Assembly: GCA_030432565.1 (NCBI GenBank)
Contig: JAUIGV010000008.1
Span: forward strand, 124,001 to 188,000
Direction of reading: 5' to 3'
Source: Verrucomicrobiia bacterium
GTDB lineage: Bacteria; Verrucomicrobiota; Verrucomicrobiia; Verrucomicrobiales; Akkermansiaceae
DNA: 64,000 nucleotides
The notes under the pieces are model-generated. The model saw only the letters and a program-made list of their open reading frames with translations, was not told the origin of the DNA and searched no databases. Position numbers and translations under genes: made by a program. Below, piece after piece: positions 1 through 16,868 of this stretch (position 1 is its first letter; each line of letters begins with the position of its first letter).

Positions 1-1
1 T

Positions 2-1750
2 ATTTCCGCCGGTCGATTCGACTCCAAGGGATTTAATTCCGAAGCAGAGGCTGAAATCCACGAAGAAAAACTGGCCGCGAAAGCCGACCCCGAAGAACTT
101 CGTACTTGCCCCGACTGCCATGGCGCGAGGCTTCGGGAAAACTCCCGCCACGTCCTTATCGCAGGGCAATCGCTTCCAGCTCTGACATCGCTCAATGTGC
201 AAGACGCCGGCAAAGCCATCAATTCATTCAAATTCAAAGGTCGTGACCTCGCCATCTCCCGGGACATCCTGCCCGAAATTATTCAGCGACTTAAATTCCT
301 CGATCACGTTGGTCTCGGATATCTTCAACTGGATCGCTCCGCCACCACCTTATCCGGCGGAGAGTCCCAGCGGATTCGCCTCGCCGCGCAACTTGGATCA
401 AATCTCCAGGGAGTCCTCTACATTCTCGATGAGCCTACGATCGGCCTGCACCCCCGTGATAACGCCGCCCTTCTGGAAACACTTCAGGCTCTCAAGAAAA
501 AAGGCAACTCGCTTCTCCTGGTCGAGCACGATGAAGACACGATCAAGGCAGCAACCCACTTAATCGATCTGGGCCCCGGCGCCGGAATAGAAGGCGGCGA
601 AATCGTCGCCTCTTTGACCAAGCGTCAGATCAACACTAAATCCGCCTTAAAAAGACACCCGCAATCCCCAACCCTGCAAGCGCTCACCAATCCCCTCGTC
701 CACCCTTCCCGGGGGAAACGGCGCAAAGTTCCGGCCGCTCGTGCGAGAAAAGGCTGGCTTAAGTTAAAGGGGTGCAATTTGAACAACCTGAGGGACCTTG
801 ATGTGCAAATCCCCACCGGATGTCTCACTGTCTTAACCGGGGTTTCGGGATCTGGAAAATCATCACTCATGCGGGGATGCCTGAGCGTCGCTTGTGATCA
901 AAAAGCCAAAGATATCCCGTTCCAGTCAGCAAGCGGCTTTGAGATCTTCAAATATCGCTATGAGGTCGACCAGTCCCCCATTGGCAAAACCTCGCGTTCA
1001 TGCCCCGCAACCTACGTAAAGCTCTTCGATCACATCCGTGCTCTCTTTGCTCAGCTTCCGGAATCGCGGATGCGTGGCTACACCGCTTCCCGGTTTTCCT
1101 TCAACAACAAGGAGGGACAATGCCCCGAGTGCAAAGGCAACGGGCGCATCAAACTCGAAATGGACTTCCTTCCAACCACCTGGATCGACTGTGAGAGTTG
1201 CCAGGGAGACCGCTACAATCCGGCCACTTTGGAAATCCGCTACAACGGCCTGACCATCGGCAACATCCTCAACCTCAATATCAAAACCGCGGCTGAATTC
1301 TTTTCCGCCCACCCAAAGCTCCAAAAGCCACTGCAGCTTCTGGCGGAAACCGGGCTTGGCTACCTCACGCTGGGCCAACCCTCTCCCACCGTATCCGGAG
1401 GTGAAGCACAGCGCCTCAAACTCGTAACCCAACTCACGAAAGGTCGACCCAAGATCACAAACCTGGGCCCGGTGAATACCAACCTCTATCTCATCGAGGA
1501 ACCCACCATCGGCCTCCACCAGCAGGATGTAGCCCGACTCACCGACGTTCTTCACCGGTTGGTCGATGAAGGGCACACTGTCGTGGTTATCGAGCACCAT
1601 ATGGACCTTGCCGCCGAAGCCGACCACATGATCGACCTTGGCCCCGAAGCCGGACCAAACGGCGGAACGATCGTCGCTCAAGGGACCCCCGAACAAGTCG
1701 CCAAAGAGAAGCGATCGGTCACCGCTCCCTTTATCGCGCAGATGCTTTAG
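2..1750 (+). CDS. uvrA: UvrA-type excinuclease ATPase, C-terminal part (5' end outside window)
   Basis: DNA-damage recognition ATPase of nucleotide excision repair, working with UvrB. The frame is open to the left edge, so the start is missing. The visible 582 residues begin just before a CPDCHG motif of the first ATPase half. They contain the first ABC signature (LSGGESQRIRLA) and Walker B (YILDEPTIGLH). The whole second ATPase follows: Walker A (SGSGKSS), the SPIGKTSRS segment, a zinc finger of form C-x2-C-x19-C-x2-C, the second signature (VSGGEAQRLKL) and a C-terminal VVVIEHH switch. In the second Walker B the usual LDEP reads IEEP, and the loop before it is about 8 residues longer than in E. 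coli UvrA. Chlamydiae carry double-length UvrA proteins, so this may be the tail of such a form. The stop overlaps the stop of the convergent downstream gene. Confidence 0.93.
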   Translation: MSAGRFDSKGFNSEAEAEIHEEKLAAKADPEELRTCPDCHGARLRENSRHVLIAGQSLPALTSLNVQDAGKAINSFKFKGRDLAISRDILPEIIQRLKFLDHVGLGYLQLDRSATTLSGGESQRIRLAAQLGSNLQGVLYILDEPTIGLHPRDNAALLETLQALKKKGNSLLLVEHDEDTIKAATHLIDLGPGAGIEGGEIVASLTKRQINTKSALKRHPQSPTLQALTNPLVHPSRGKRRKVPAARARKGWLKLKGCNLNNLRDLDVQIPTGCLTVLTGVSGSGKSSLMRGCLSVACDQKAKDIPFQSASGFEIFKYRYEVDQSPIGKTSRSCPATYVKLFDHIRALFAQLPESRMRGYTASRFSFNNKEGQCPECKGNGRIKLEMDFLPTTWIDCESCQGDRYNPATLEIRYNGLTIGNILNLNIKTAAEFFSAHPKLQKPLQLLAETGLGYLTLGQPSPTVSGGEAQRLKLVTQLTKGRPKITNLGPVNTNLYLIEEPTIGLHQQDVARLTDVLHRLVDEGHTVVVIEHHMDLAAEADHMIDLGPEAGPNGGTIVAQGTPEQVAKEKRSVTAPFIAQML

Positions 1751-2619
1751 TCGACGACCTCGTAGGCATCCTTGTCATTGAAATTGATTAAGATACGGTC
1801 CTTCTCTTCCTGCTTTTTATAACCGAGCTTCCCTTTCAACTTAAGCGTTTTCCCGATCAACTCTTTAAGGGACTCTTCGGTGACCTCGACCTCCTTGAGC
1901 TTCTTGATGTCGCCACTGCCAAAGAACTCGTGACTCTCTCCTTCGAAGATGAGATAGAGATTTTTCTTATCACCGGAAACCCTGACGCTTTTCACCTTCC
2001 CTTTGAAGGTCGCCCGGGTATTTCTGAGAGAAATCAACTGCTCGGCATCTGCAATGGTATAGACATCTTTCTTCGGAAGCAGATCCACCGGATTAATCGT
2101 GGTGATCTCAAAGATCCCCTCGACTTGGATTTTCTCCTCCGAGACCATCCACCCAATAACCTCGATAATCTGGCCGGACAAATGGGCAGCGGATCCTCTC
2201 ACAAGCTGGCCGGTCACTCCGGCCGGCTCTTCGAATTCCAAAACGCCGTCTTCACCGCCGGTTCTCACCTTGCCCTGAAGCCGAACCCACTTCCCCACGT
2301 TATCGGCGAAGTCACTCCGGTTTTTGGAGGAAAGCTCCGCCATATCCGTCTCACGGTCAGGTCGCTCGGTGGTTTCCACCTTCTTGCGGGGCTTGGGTCT
2401 GGGCTTTGGCTTGGGCGGCTCTTCCTGTTTCTTTTCAGCAACCTCCCCTTCATCATTGCCGCCCATCGTCGAGGCCAGGAATAGCCCCCCACCGATCAAA
2501 AGCACGAGAATCCCAATAATAACAAGAGGCTTTTTATTTCCGCCCGGAGGTGGGGCCAATGACTGAACAGGAATCTGTTGCGGTGGATTGGAAGGCGGGG
2601 GTTGCTGATCATTATTCAT
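1747..2619 (-). CDS. Membrane-anchored protein of unknown function
   Basis: 290 residues. A proline/glutamine-rich cytoplasmic leader (about residues 1-30) is followed by one hydrophobic segment (PLVIIGILVLLIGGGLFLAS), then a Lys/Pro/Arg-rich linker and a charged soluble region of about 200 residues. The soluble part seems to hold two similar beta-rich segments, one containing WVRLQGKVR and one containing ATFKGKVKSVR, which may be OB-like nucleic-acid or ligand-binding folds (inference). No family was recognised. It is convergent with uvrA: its TAA and the uvrA TAG share two bases. It is divergent from the sulfatase at 2727. Codon use looks like that of its neighbours. Confidence 0.75.
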   Translation of the reverse strand: MNNDQQPPPSNPPQQIPVQSLAPPPGGNKKPLVIIGILVLLIGGGLFLASTMGGNDEGEVAEKKQEEPPKPKPRPKPRKKVETTERPDRETDMAELSSKNRSDFADNVGKWVRLQGKVRTGGEDGVLEFEEPAGVTGQLVRGSAAHLSGQIIEVIGWMVSEEKIQVEGIFEITTINPVDLLPKKDVYTIADAEQLISLRNTRATFKGKVKSVRVSGDKKNLYLIFEGESHEFFGSGDIKKLKEVEVTEESLKELIGKTLKLKGKLGYKKQEEKDRILINFNDKDAYEVVD

Positions 2620-2726
2620 GGATTTGGTCTAACGACCCTTGGACTAAAATGCCAGTATCGTTTTAGATCTCTTCCGAACTCGTTCCGAATTGCATTTCGT
2701 CCGCGGCCATCAATGATCCCGTCACC

Positions 2727-4184
2727 ATGTTCCGCCTTCTTGTTCCGATTCTCGTATGCGCTGCGCTGGGTTCTGAAAAACCCAACCTCATCGTCATTCT
2801 GGCCGACGACCATCGTTACGACTTTCTCTCGTGCCACCCGGATGCCCCCGACTTCCTCGAAACACCCAATCTGGATCGCATGGCCCGGAATGGTGCCCAC
2901 TTGAGAAATGCCTTCGTCACAACCTCGCTCTGCTCGCCCAGTCGCGCCTCCATTCTCACCGGTCAATACATGCACAACCATCGCGTCGTTGACAATCAAC
3001 GCGCTGTTCCCAAAGACACCCGCTTCTATCCGGAATACCTCCAAACAGCAGGCTATCGCACTGCCATGATCGGGAAATGGCATATGGGCCATGACAATGA
3101 CGAACCCCGCAAGGGATTCCATCACTGGGTTTCCTTTCAGGGTCAGGGCTCCTATTTCGATCAAACGCTCAATATCAACGGAGAGCGTCACGAGCAGGAA
3201 GGTTACACCGCCGACCGACTCACCGACCAGGCGATCACATGGCTCAAGAGCGACCGAGGTGATAAAGATGCGCCCTTTATGATGCACCTTGCCTTCAAGT
3301 CGGTCCACTACCCCTTCCAACCTGCCAGGCGCCACCACGGAAGATATCAGGGTAAAAAAATCGACTATCCCGAAACGATGGCGAACTCCGAGGAAAACTA
3401 CGCCACCCAGTCCCGCTGGATCCGCGAGCGACGTTATGGCATCCACGGCATCGATCACATGGAAACCGGCGCTTTCGACAAGGATCCGGTGCCTTCTTTT
3501 GATGAACTTTACTGGCGATTCTGCGAAACGGTTCACGGGCTCGATGAAAACGTAGGCCGTGTCCTCGACTACCTCGACGAATCCGGCCTCTCAAAAAACA
3601 CCATCGTCCTCTATCTTGGCGACAACGGCTTCCACCTCGGAGAACACGGCTTTTACGACAAGCGCGACGCGTTTGAACACTCCATCCGGGTCCCCCTTTT
3701 GGCCTACGCTCCCGGGCACATTAAGGCAGGCATCCGGCTTGAGGAAATGATTCTCAACATCGACCTCGCCCCAACCCTCCTCGAATTCGCCGGCGTCGAA
3801 AAACCAGCAAACACTCCGGCCTTCGATGGTCGCTCCTTCAAACATCTTCTCGACGGGAGCGGATCGGACAAGCCGTGGCGCGACCATCTTCTTTACGAAT
3901 ATCACTGGGAATGGAACTTCCCAGCCACGCCCACGCTCTTCGCCATTCGAACCGATCGGTACAAGTACATCTACTATCACGGGCTATGGGATAAAAACGG
4001 ACTCTACGATTTACAGACGGATCCTCACGAACGACACAACCTCATCGACGTTCCGGCCTTCGCTAAAAAGAAAGAAGCGCTCAAAAAACAACTCTTTACC
4101 GAGCTCGAGGCCTCCGGTGCCCTGGACGTCCCCATCCGTCCGCCAAAAGGCGAACCACTTCATGACCGGAAACTCCGTCGGTGA
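2727..4184 (+). CDS. Secreted type I sulfatase
   Basis: 485 residues; hydrolyses sulfate esters, probably in the periplasm or outside the cell. A short signal peptide (MFRLLVPILVCAALGS) precedes the sulfatase core. Visible motifs are the metal-binding ADD at residues 26-28, the formylglycine site C69-S-P-S-R73 followed by ASILTGQ, KWHMGH, and the second metal site GDNGFHLGEHG. The Cys form means activation by an FGE- or anSME-type enzyme, neither of which is in the window. Length is usual for the iduronate-2-sulfatase/choline-sulfatase-like branch. The substrate cannot be told from sequence; sulfated algal or animal polysaccharide is likely. It is followed 278 bp later by a second sulfatase of a different subfamily. 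Confidence 0.92.
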   Translation: MFRLLVPILVCAALGSEKPNLIVILADDHRYDFLSCHPDAPDFLETPNLDRMARNGAHLRNAFVTTSLCSPSRASILTGQYMHNHRVVDNQRAVPKDTRFYPEYLQTAGYRTAMIGKWHMGHDNDEPRKGFHHWVSFQGQGSYFDQTLNINGERHEQEGYTADRLTDQAITWLKSDRGDKDAPFMMHLAFKSVHYPFQPARRHHGRYQGKKIDYPETMANSEENYATQSRWIRERRYGIHGIDHMETGAFDKDPVPSFDELYWRFCETVHGLDENVGRVLDYLDESGLSKNTIVLYLGDNGFHLGEHGFYDKRDAFEHSIRVPLLAYAPGHIKAGIRLEEMILNIDLAPTLLEFAGVEKPANTPAFDGRSFKHLLDGSGSDKPWRDHLLYEYHWEWNFPATPTLFAIRTDRYKYIYYHGLWDKNGLYDLQTDPHERHNLIDVPAFAKKKEALKKQLFTELEASGALDVPIRPPKGEPLHDRKLRR

Positions 4185-4462
4185 ACCTGAAAGCACCAAT
4201 TGGTAATACCGCTACTTTTTGAAAGTGATTGATGGGGGTGGGTTTGGATGCCGGAACCTCGAGGACCTTGCCTTCCAACTTAAAATCACCGGAACGACTG
4301 CCCCCCGATCACCAGGGTTGTTCAGAAGCTTGCTGACGGGTAACTTCATCTCCGCCGGGCGACAGTCGCGACACAAGAAACCACGGTTAGACTCCGCAAT
4401 GCCCAAACCCAGAGCAGTCTGGTAACGACCTCCCGTTTGATCTCACTCTCCAAAATGCCCCC

Positions 4463-6358
4463 ATGAATCTGAATCGTTTTTCAATCCTTCTTCTTTTTTT
4501 CACAGCCAGCTTCTCATCGGCCCGCAAACCAAACGTCGTTTTTATTCTCGCCGATGACTTGGGCTGGGCCGACACCACTCTCTTTGGTCACACCAGGCTT
4601 TATCAGACACCGAACATTGAGCGCCTGGCCAAGCGAGGAATGACCTTCTCCCGTGCCTATTCCGCAAGTCCTCTTTGTTCACCGACGCGCGCCAGTATTC
4701 TTACCGGACAAAACCCTGCCCGCATCGGCCTCACTGCTCCCAATTGCCACCTCCCTCCCGTTCACCTGAAGGCCCGCCCTGGCAAGAGTGCTGCGCCCGG
4801 CCAAAAAGCCATCCAGCCCGATTCCGCAACGCGGCTTCGGACCGACATCCCGACCCTTGGAAAAACTCTTCAATCCGCGGGCTACAAAACCGCGCACTTC
4901 GGGAAATGGCACCTTGGCCCCGAACCTTACTCGCCCCTCGAACAGGGATTCGAAATCGATATCCCCCACTGGCACGGCCCCGGACCAAAAGGATCGTTTG
5001 TCGCTCCGTGGAGCTACCCAGACTTCGATCCAAACCACCCCAAGGAACACATCGAAGACCGTATGGCTGAGGAAGCGGTCGCTTTTATCGAGAAGAACAA
5101 AGACTCCTCCTTCTTTCTCAATTACTGGATGTTCAGCGTTCACGCTCCCTTCAACGCCAAGGAAGAACTCATTGAAAAATACCGTCCTCTGATCGATCCA
5201 AAAGATCCCCAGCGCAGCCCGACCTACGCGGCCATGGTGGAATCAATGGATGATGCCGTCGGGACCCTCCTCGACGCTCTTGACCGGCTGAAAATCGCCG
5301 ACAACACCATCATCATCTTTTTCTCCGACAATGGAGGCAACATGTATAACGTCGTCGATGACACCTCACCCACCAGCAACTACCCGCTCAAAGGCGGCAA
5401 AGCCTCACAATTCGAAGGTGGGATCCGTGTCCCCATGATCGTGGCTTGGCCCGGACAAATCAAACCAGCAAGCCGGAGCGATGCCTTGGTGCAGTCCACC
5501 GACTTCTACCCTACTCTCCTCAATATTCTCGAACTCGATCCCGCCGAAGGTCAAATCTTCGACGGCACCAGCATCCTACCTGCCCTGAAAGGAAAGGAAT
5601 TCACCCGCGATCCCATCTTCACCTACTTCCCCCACAATCCGCCGGTTCCCGACTGGATTCCCCCCTCAATCTCCATCCATCACGAGAACTGGAAACTCAT
5701 CCGTGAGTTTCACCAAGGCGAGAATGAAGCCCACCGCTATCGCCTCTTCGATCTCTCGAAAGATATCGGAGAGCAGAAGAACCTTGCCGCCGAGAAACCA
5801 AAACTCGTTCAGTCACTTGACTCGAAGATCGAGGCCTTTCTCCAGGAAAGCAAAGCAGTCGTCCCCCTTCCAAATCCCAAGTTCGATCCAGCCAAATATC
5901 AACCTGAACTTGAGGGGAAAAACCGCGTTGGCCGCGGCAAGAAAAAGCCCGCAATAAAGCCGGCCAAAGACGATGGTTTCGATCCCAAGCTCCAGGGCTG
6001 GAAAGCAAGAAACGCAAAATACACCGTCAAAGAGGGCGTCGTGACCCTAACCGGCACCGCGCCCAATCCCTTCCTCGGCATCGGAGCGAAGCAATTTAAG
6101 AAAGAGACATCGATAAGTCTGCGCGTCAAATCACCAGCAGGAGGCCCGGCAAAAATCAGTTGGGGAAACGGGTCGCCAAAGATCAGCACCATTCCCTTCA
6201 CGCTCAAAAAAGGAGAGTGGACCGAACTCACTCTCACCATCCAACCCGAAACCGATCTCGGAATTCTCCGCATCCACCTTCCCGCCAACAAAGCCCCTGT
6301 TCAAGTAGATCGCCTCGAACTCAGCTCCGGAAAAACCACGGTGACGAGCGAGTTTTAG
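4463..6358 (+). CDS. Secreted type I sulfatase with C-terminal beta-sandwich-like extension
   Basis: 631 residues. Signal peptide at about residues 1-20 (hydrophobic [13 protein letters not shown]), then an arylsulfatase A-like core: ADD metal ligands at 30-32, formylglycine motif C72-S-P-T-R76 followed by ASILTGQ, GKWHLG, and FFSDNGGN. The core ends near residue 490. The remaining 140 residues start with a Lys-rich linker and look like a small all-beta domain of the kind used for carbohydrate binding (inference). It differs clearly from the sulfatase upstream, so the pair is not a recent duplication. Transcription with that gene is possible but the 278-bp gap leaves it open. No maturase is encoded nearby. 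Confidence 0.92.
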   Translation: MNLNRFSILLLFFTASFSSARKPNVVFILADDLGWADTTLFGHTRLYQTPNIERLAKRGMTFSRAYSASPLCSPTRASILTGQNPARIGLTAPNCHLPPVHLKARPGKSAAPGQKAIQPDSATRLRTDIPTLGKTLQSAGYKTAHFGKWHLGPEPYSPLEQGFEIDIPHWHGPGPKGSFVAPWSYPDFDPNHPKEHIEDRMAEEAVAFIEKNKDSSFFLNYWMFSVHAPFNAKEELIEKYRPLIDPKDPQRSPTYAAMVESMDDAVGTLLDALDRLKIADNTIIIFFSDNGGNMYNVVDDTSPTSNYPLKGGKASQFEGGIRVPMIVAWPGQIKPASRSDALVQSTDFYPTLLNILELDPAEGQIFDGTSILPALKGKEFTRDPIFTYFPHNPPVPDWIPPSISIHHENWKLIREFHQGENEAHRYRLFDLSKDIGEQKNLAAEKPKLVQSLDSKIEAFLQESKAVVPLPNPKFDPAKYQPELEGKNRVGRGKKKPAIKPAKDDGFDPKLQGWKARNAKYTVKEGVVTLTGTAPNPFLGIGAKQFKKETSISLRVKSPAGGPAKISWGNGSPKISTIPFTLKKGEWTELTLTIQPETDLGILRIHLPANKAPVQVDRLELSSGKTTVTSEF

Positions 6359-6387
6359 ATTCAAGATTATCAGCCCCCTTAACAAAG

Positions 6388-7074
6388 CTACTTCACTGCT
6401 CTGACCTGAAGTTTTAGGTCAAAGATATTCCAAGGGGAAAGGTGCTTTTGGGAATCTTGGGATAGCTTCTCAAGCCTCATGATGACCTTCTGAAATTCCG
6501 GCTTACTGACCGAAGATACGAACCCATTTTTGAGCTGTCCCTTTAGCTGCAATAAAAGAGCCTCGAACTTTCTGTCCAGCAGCAAAACCTCGATTCCAAC
6601 AATCGCCTTATAGTCGTATCCGCCGTCTTTATTTCGGTCGACTTTGTTTCGGAGCAATTGTCGCCGCCCCTCATCCATGCCATGCAAGAACAGAGGGGTT
6701 GATACTTCGGCAGTTTTTCTCTCGAGGATAAGAGTTGCCAGATTTAGGACATCTCCTGCGAACGAAATATAACTGGAATTACTTTTCCAGTTTTTTTTCA
6801 TGTCTGGCATGGGAGGCTCCAGAGATTGCAAATACGAAGTCGTTACAAGAAGCAATTCATCAAGCTTCCGAAGGCAATCCTTTTCGAATGGCAGAACCAA
6901 GCTGTCATCCCACTTGTTGCTCTTGATTTCCTTTTCCACTTGCTCCTCAAAACCTTCAACCTGCAGTTCCAATTCAAATCGTTCCTGGGATCGTTCGTCC
7001 CCTAGAACTGGTAACAAACAAGAGAGGCATGACGAAATAAGCACCCAAAACAGATCTAATTTTTTATCAACCAT
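6388..7074 (-). CDS. Exported protein of unknown function in an AT-richer islet
   Basis: 228 residues from the ATG at 7074; a longer reading to 7116 is possible but would put 14 polar residues before the signal peptide. The N terminus (KKLDLFWVLISSCLSCLLPV) is a signal peptide, possibly of lipoprotein type. The rest is rich in Leu, Lys and Glu with likely alpha-helical stretches (FELELQVEGFEEQVEKEIKS) and no family I recognise. Base composition is visibly more AT-rich than the flanking sulfatase and rpoC. The gene lies just downstream of the rpoC terminator on the same strand and ends 29 bp from the sulfatase stop (convergent). Acquisition by transfer is possible but unproven. Confidence 0.6.
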   Translation of the reverse strand: MVDKKLDLFWVLISSCLSCLLPVLGDERSQERFELELQVEGFEEQVEKEIKSNKWDDSLVLPFEKDCLRKLDELLLVTTSYLQSLEPPMPDMKKNWKSNSSYISFAGDVLNLATLILERKTAEVSTPLFLHGMDEGRRQLLRNKVDRNKDGGYDYKAIVGIEVLLLDRKFEALLLQLKGQLKNGFVSSVSKPEFQKVIMRLEKLSQDSQKHLSPWNIFDLKLQVRAVK

Positions 7075-7102
7075 GTTCGAAGTTTTATATTCAAGGCCCC
7101 GA

Positions 7103-7387
7103 TCACCCAAGGGCAAACGCTGAAGATTTCAATACGCTTACCGAATTGTCACTCAGTTTGAGTTTTTTCAGGGCAGGTCCCTCCGGTCGCCACGGAAAGA
7201 AAGAACAACGGTTCGGTTCTAGAACGAGACGAATATTTTTTGGCCCAAGAGAAGAAGTGATTGGGAACCGAACTGGCGAAAAGCTAAATCCCGAATTCGA
7301 CGGAACTTCACTTGTCGTAAAATCAAAACTGAGATCCCCAATGGAGCCACGGCACCACGGCTTGGTCACCCCCCGGACAAGGAACAC
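7103..7387 (-). CDS. Possible small gene of unknown function
   Basis: 94 codons from a GTG at 7387, lying between the rpoC terminator and the exported protein that starts at 7074 (28-bp gap). The product would be Ser/Pro-rich with short beta-like stretches (IGDLSFDFTTSEV, NIRLVLEPNRCSFFPW) and no signal peptide. An overlapping plus-strand frame (7146-7403) is similar in length, so the assignment rests only on strand, spacing and plausible amino-acid use. This is otherwise the only content of the 357-bp stretch 7117-7473 apart from the terminator. Confidence 0.25.
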   Translation of the reverse strand: MFLVRGVTKPWCRGSIGDLSFDFTTSEVPSNSGFSFSPVRFPITSSLGPKNIRLVLEPNRCSFFPWRPEGPALKKLKLSDNSVSVLKSSAFALG

Positions 7388-7414
7388 GACGGGGGCGCCG
7401 TGACTCTTTGATTT

Positions 7415-7450
7415 AAAAAACCCCGAACTGCTTTCGCAGATCGGGGTTTT
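7415..7450 (-). terminator. Intrinsic terminator of the rpoBC operon
   Basis: On the minus strand, CCCCGA and TCGGGG (outer arms, with an A-A mismatch) plus an inner CTGC/GCAG stem and a 4-base loop form a GC-rich hairpin, followed by a run of six T. It starts 24 bases after the rpoC stop codon, exactly where a factor-independent terminator is expected. Confidence 0.9.
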
Positions 7451-7473
7451 GACGTTCTTATCTTCTAGAGAAA

Positions 7474-11649
<4,176 letters not shown>

Positions 11650-11688
11650 AATAAGTTATCGGTAGTAGTTTGGGTTTTGTGTTGAGGT

Positions 11689-15558
<3,870 letters not shown>

Positions 15559-15713
15559 AATATTAGGATCCGGATGAGATTTTACGCCAAGCACACGCGG
15601 TCAACTCGACCGTTTGAGACATGGCGTGATTTCTGGGTCTGGAATTGCAATTCCGTCTATGACTACGTGTGATGGTGGGCACGAACGGAGGGAAAGCACT
15701 ATCGACGAAAAAT

Positions 15714-15732
15714 CCCAAATGTAAAATTTGGG
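15714..15732 (-). terminator. Weak terminator/attenuator hairpin in the rplL-rpoB spacer
   Basis: On the minus strand a 7-bp stem CCCAAAT/ATTTGGG with a 5-base loop is followed directly by ATTTTTCG. It is the second of two hairpins between rplL and rpoB. The AT-rich stem and short T run suggest partial termination, which would lower rpoBC output relative to the ribosomal proteins. Confidence 0.5.
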
Positions 15733-15769
15733 TCGAAACGGGGGCGATTTTACTTTTCCTCCGGCCGGG

Positions 15770-15800
15770 CCCAGCTTCGGCCAAATTAACCGAAGCTGGG
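15770..15800 (-). promoter_or_regulatory. Strong hairpin just downstream of rplL
   Basis: A perfect 11-bp inverted repeat, CCCAGCTTCGG and CCGAAGCTGGG, separated by 9 bases. It begins 16 bases after the rplL stop codon in the direction of transcription. No T tract follows, so it is more likely an RNA-processing or stability element than a full terminator. E. coli has an RNase III site and a partial attenuator in the same gene interval (known). Confidence 0.6.
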
Positions 15801-15816
15801 TGAAATCCGGAGATTG

Positions 15817-16194
15817 TTACTTGAGCTCGACTTTGGCGCCGGCTTCCTCGAGAGCGGTCTTTGCTGCCTCTGCGGCCTCCTTGTTGGCCCCTTCGAGCAC
15901 AGCTACGGGAGCGCTTTCAACAAGCTTCTTGGCATCAGCAAGTCCGAGTCCGGAAGCAACTCCACGCACAGCCTTAATGACGGCGATCTTGTTGCCACCA
16001 GCTTCAGCGAGGACCACATCAAATTCGGTCTTCTCTTCAGCGGGTGCTGCGTCAGCGGCTGGGCCGGCTGCGACGGCTGCGACAGGTGCGGCAGCGCTTA
16101 CGCCCCACTCCTCTTCAAGGTGTTTAACCAATTCGGCGGCCTCCAGGACGGTAAGCTTGCCGAGCTCTTCTGCAATTTTAGTAATGTCTGACAT
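15817..16194 (-). CDS. rplL: 50S ribosomal protein L7/L12
   Basis: 125 residues, the usual size. It forms the mobile stalk of the large subunit that recruits translational GTPases. The N-terminal dimerisation helix ([20 protein letters not shown]), an Ala-rich hinge (about residues 35-55) and the C-terminal globular domain ([20 protein letters not shown]) are all visible. It lies 146 bp after rplJ. The start is preceded by an A-rich stretch (ACTAAAACA) instead of a Shine-Dalgarno sequence. Confidence 0.97.
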   Translation of the reverse strand: MSDITKIAEELGKLTVLEAAELVKHLEEEWGVSAAAPVAAVAAGPAADAAPAEEKTEFDVVLAEAGGNKIAVIKAVRGVASGLGLADAKKLVESAPVAVLEGANKEAAEAAKTALEEAGAKVELK

Positions 16195-16340
16195 TGTTTT
16201 AGTTTTTTCGGTATCGTCGCGACCGGGGCTTTCCGATCATTTCAGGGCAACTGCCGTCGTCCCGACGAGGAACCAGTTTTGTTTTCCAGGCCCTTTCAAG
16301 TTCGCGAAGCGAACCCGGCAGGGCCATCCGTTCAAATTGT

Positions 16341-16853
16341 TTATTCTCCTTCGTTGAATTTCGCCTTGATGACACGGGCGAGGCTTGCGCCTGGCTCGTT
16401 GAGCGTGCGCACCAGCTTGGAGGCCGGGGCGTTGATGGTGGAGAGAAGCTGGGCGAGGAGCACTTCGCGTGGTGGAAGAGCAGCCAGCCCCTTGACCTGG
16501 TCGGCGTTCAGGACGTCACCGTCGAGAATCCCGGCCTTGATTTCAGGCTTCTGAAATTCCTTTTGAAAGTTGGCAACCACCTTGGCAACAGCGCACACAT
16601 CGGAAGCGCCGGTAACAAAAGCGGTCTGACCGGCAAGCTCTTCACTGAGATCGGGAAGACCGGCGTCAGAAAGAACGCGCTTCATGAAGGAGTTTTTAGC
16701 AACGTGGCACTCGGCACCCTGCTCGAGAAGGCGGGCACGAAGCTCGTTGAAGGATGGAACCGTCGTACCGGTGTAGTCCACCACGAGAACGAAGTCGGAC
16801 TCGTCAACGCGTCCCTTGATTTCGTCGAGAATGAATTTCTTATCTGGGTTCAT
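16341..16853 (-). CDS. rplJ: 50S ribosomal protein L10
   Basis: 170 residues; anchors the L7/L12 dimers to the 23S rRNA stalk base. Recognised by the N-terminal region FVLVVDYTGTTVPSFNELRA, the CHVAKNSFMKRVL segment and the C-terminal helix that binds L7/L12 (ALPPREVLLAQLLSTINAPA). The start is only 15 bp from the rplA stop. There is therefore no room for the L10-binding autoregulatory leader that precedes rplJ in E. coli, and control must act elsewhere. Confidence 0.96.
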   Translation of the reverse strand: MNPDKKFILDEIKGRVDESDFVLVVDYTGTTVPSFNELRARLLEQGAECHVAKNSFMKRVLSDAGLPDLSEELAGQTAFVTGASDVCAVAKVVANFQKEFQKPEIKAGILDGDVLNADQVKGLAALPPREVLLAQLLSTINAPASKLVRTLNEPGASLARVIKAKFNEGE

Positions 16854-16868
16854 GGTCTGCGTTTCGGG

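Noticed and set aside
2616-3536. 306-codon minus-strand frame over the first sulfatase
   Set aside because: The opposite strand encodes a complete sulfatase with signal peptide and active site; the antisense product has no features.
4185-4462. 278-bp spacer between the sulfatases with short frames on both strands
   Set aside because: None has a convincing start, length or family; best read as non-coding, possibly a decayed fragment.
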